NCBI RefSeq assembly: GCF_033118175.1
Contig: NC_083689.1
Location: forward strand, 20,690,501-20,754,500
Direction of reading: 5' to 3'
Length of the DNA: 64,000 nucleotides
Source: Dama dama
Taxonomy: Eukaryota; Chordata; Mammalia; Artiodactyla; Cervidae
The position numbers and the translations under genes were made by a program. Below the pieces are notes generated by a model that saw only the letters and a list, made by a program, of their open reading frames with translations, did no database searches and was not told where the DNA came from. Of this stretch, positions 62,576 to 64,000 are shown in pieces (positions within the stretch are counted from its first letter, which is position 1; the number at the start of each line of letters is the position of its first letter).

Positions 62576-62640
62576 CTGAGGCAATCAGAGAGGGCTTCCT
62601 GTAGGAGGCTGAGGCAATCAGAGCAGGCTTCCTGTAGGAG
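62576..62640 (+). repeat. Tandem pair of 33-base units
   Basis: CTGAGGCAATCAGAG(A/C)(G/A)GGCTTCCTGTAGGAG occurs twice head to tail (62576-62607 and 62609-62640) with two mismatches. Confidence 0.8.
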
Positions 62641-63604
62641 ACAGACCTTGAAATGTGAATGTTTCAGAATGTTGTCAGTGGTGGCAGCAGGAGCAATGGG
62701 CCAGAAGGCCTTGGGTGCGTGTGGGACACCAGGATTCTAGTTGCTTGAATTAAAAACTAGGCTATAGGAGCCAGCCCACACCCTCAGGTGGCCTCTCACC
62801 TGGACGGAGGAGGAAGAGGTTGTCGATCAAGGTGGCCGTACAAAGTGTGACCTTGGGGATCGCTGGTTGAAATCCTCTACTATCTTGGGGTTTCTGGCCA
62901 CTTGCTGAATCTCCCTGCCTCTGTTTTCTCATTGGGCAAATGGGAATATTGAGGACTATGGGCCTCATGGGCAGCTGTGCAGATTCAACGAGGTGAAGCT
63001 TGTCAAGAGGAAACACTAGCCTCTCTCCCCATCGCCAGTGGCAGCAGCAGCAGCAATCTTAAGCTGGCCAATCCCACAGGCTCGGGACACAGGCAGGAGG
63101 AGAAGGGCTGGAGGAGCGAGCTTTTGCAATCTGCACCAACTGCTCTGGCCTCCCTGCTCCTGGGTGGTGATGAGCAGAGCCTCAGACTGGAGAGAACAAC
63201 GAAGCAGCCACTTCCTTCCTCGCCGGGGTCCTGCGTGCTGTGGTTGCCAGCCGGTGGTGAGGTGGAGCTGCTGTGGCAGGGGCTTGCAGGAGCCGCCCTC
63301 AGCCCCTGGCCCCACCCAGGCCCCCCGTTGTGCCCTTGGCACCTGGGTCCTGCTCTGTGGGGCTCTGGGGACACACCCTGTATCTCTACCCCATGCGACC
63401 AACATTCTCACCTCCAACGGCTCTCAGGTCTCCCCCTCCTTTGGGAGGGGTGTCTCAGGCTTCTTTGGCCCTAACCAGAGGCCATTCTCCAACATCTGGG
63501 GGTCCTTGTCCTCCTAGAATCTTTTTCCTTCATCCTCTCTTGGCCTCCAGCCTTTTCTGTCCGTCCCCGTGACTGCCGCCCCTGGCTCAAGCAGCCACAT
63601 TACT

Positions 63605-63930
63605 GGTCTCCCGGCTTCACGTCTGTACTTTCAAAACAACCACCATTACTCTCATGTCACCACCATTATCAACTGAGGACAACCAATTGCTGCCTTTACC
63701 TGCCCCTGAGCCGAAGTCGAACAGAAACTGCTGATAACCTTAATGCCAGCTAACATCAAACAGAAGAACGAAGGATTCCACTACCCATTTCCTTACCATC
63801 ACTCACCACCATCAGCAATCATTACCACCGGCACCAACAACCCATAATAACCAATCACCATCGACAGTAACAACCACAATCACAATAGTAGCCGTCAACA
63901 ACCACATGTAACCTACCACCATTGAAGCGG
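63605..63930. repeat. Degenerate CAN-triplet tract
   Basis: CAA, CCA, CAT, ACC and ATC triplets dominate (for example AACAACCACCATTACTCTCA and CATCACTCACCACCATCAGC), interrupted but recognisable. It looks like an old expanded and mutated trinucleotide array. Confidence 0.6.
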
Positions 63931-63964
63931 CGGTCAGTTGTTCTCTAGTCACTAAATCGTAACT

Positions 63965-64000
63965 AGCAGTCACAGACTCTTCTGCGACGCTGTGGACTGT
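63965..64000 (-). repeat. Bov-tA SINE, cut by window end
   Basis: AGCAGTCACAGACTCTTCTG then CGACGCTGTGGACTGT is the reversed 3' part of a Bov-tA; it continues beyond the window. Confidence 0.75.

Larger units (their letters stand above)
55109..64000 (-). other. MYO1F: MYO1F intron 1 and/or upstream region
   Basis: About 8.9 kb without a defensible exon. The missing MYO1F exon 1 must end in ATG before a GT and could lie here or beyond 64000. An ETS/PU.1-like minus-strand motif, GAGGAAGGAAGTGG (about 63207-63220), would suit a myeloid promoter, but that is weak evidence. Confidence 0.6.

Noticed and set aside
63795..63799. ATG/GTAAGG as MYO1F coding exon 1
   Set aside because: The donor matches, but the ATG lies in a triplet-repeat tract with many similar ATGGT motifs; no independent support.

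Overview
The window is mammalian nuclear DNA from a bovid ruminant (cattle, or close kin such as sheep, goat or buffalo). It is full of Bov-tA/Bov-A2 tRNA-Glu-type SINEs, CHR-type SINEs and BovB (RTE) LINE fragments, which together are diagnostic of ruminants. The gene order HNRNPM - PRAM1 - ZNF414 - MYO1F matches human 19p13.2, which corresponds to part of cattle chromosome 7. All genes were found by reading intron-split exons, checking GT/AG borders and reading phase, and comparing with the known vertebrate proteins from memory. No database search was run.

Layout. (1) 1-5.2 kb: the last three coding exons and 3'UTR of HNRNPM on the plus strand. (2) 6.4-14.1 kb: PRAM1 on the minus strand, ten coding exons, 691 codons plus stop, tail-to-tail with HNRNPM. 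(3) 14.1-18.6 kb: SINE-bearing spacer whose right end holds exon-like plus-strand pieces and a poly(A) signal that no recognised gene explains. (4) 18.8-22.45 kb: ZNF414 on the minus strand, eight coding exons, 391 aa, with a CpG-rich promoter. (5) 22.5-26.2 kb: repeat-rich spacer. (6) 26.2-55.1 kb: MYO1F on the minus strand, coding exons 2-28. These add up to exactly 3294 coding bases, so with the missing exon-1 ATG the protein is 1098 aa. (7) 55.1-64 kb: MYO1F intron 1 and/or upstream DNA, with many repeats and no exon I can defend.

Functionally, HNRNPM is a splicing factor. PRAM1 is a myeloid adaptor, MYO1F is a leukocyte class I myosin, and ZNF414 is a little-studied C2H2 protein. They are neighbours by conserved synteny, not an operon or pathway. 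I found no bacterial-type system, CRISPR or new enzyme system. The unusual material is: retrotransposition products inside MYO1F introns (a CDIN1 processed pseudogene, an RPL10 pseudogene) and upstream of its exon 2 (a SINE/U6/L1 chimera), a tandem duplication inside PRAM1's proline-rich exon, two GC-rich minisatellites abutting or near MYO1F exons, a GC-AG intron, a Bov-A2 SINE with perfect target-site duplications near the ZNF414 promoter, and the unexplained plus-strand tail near 18.5 kb.
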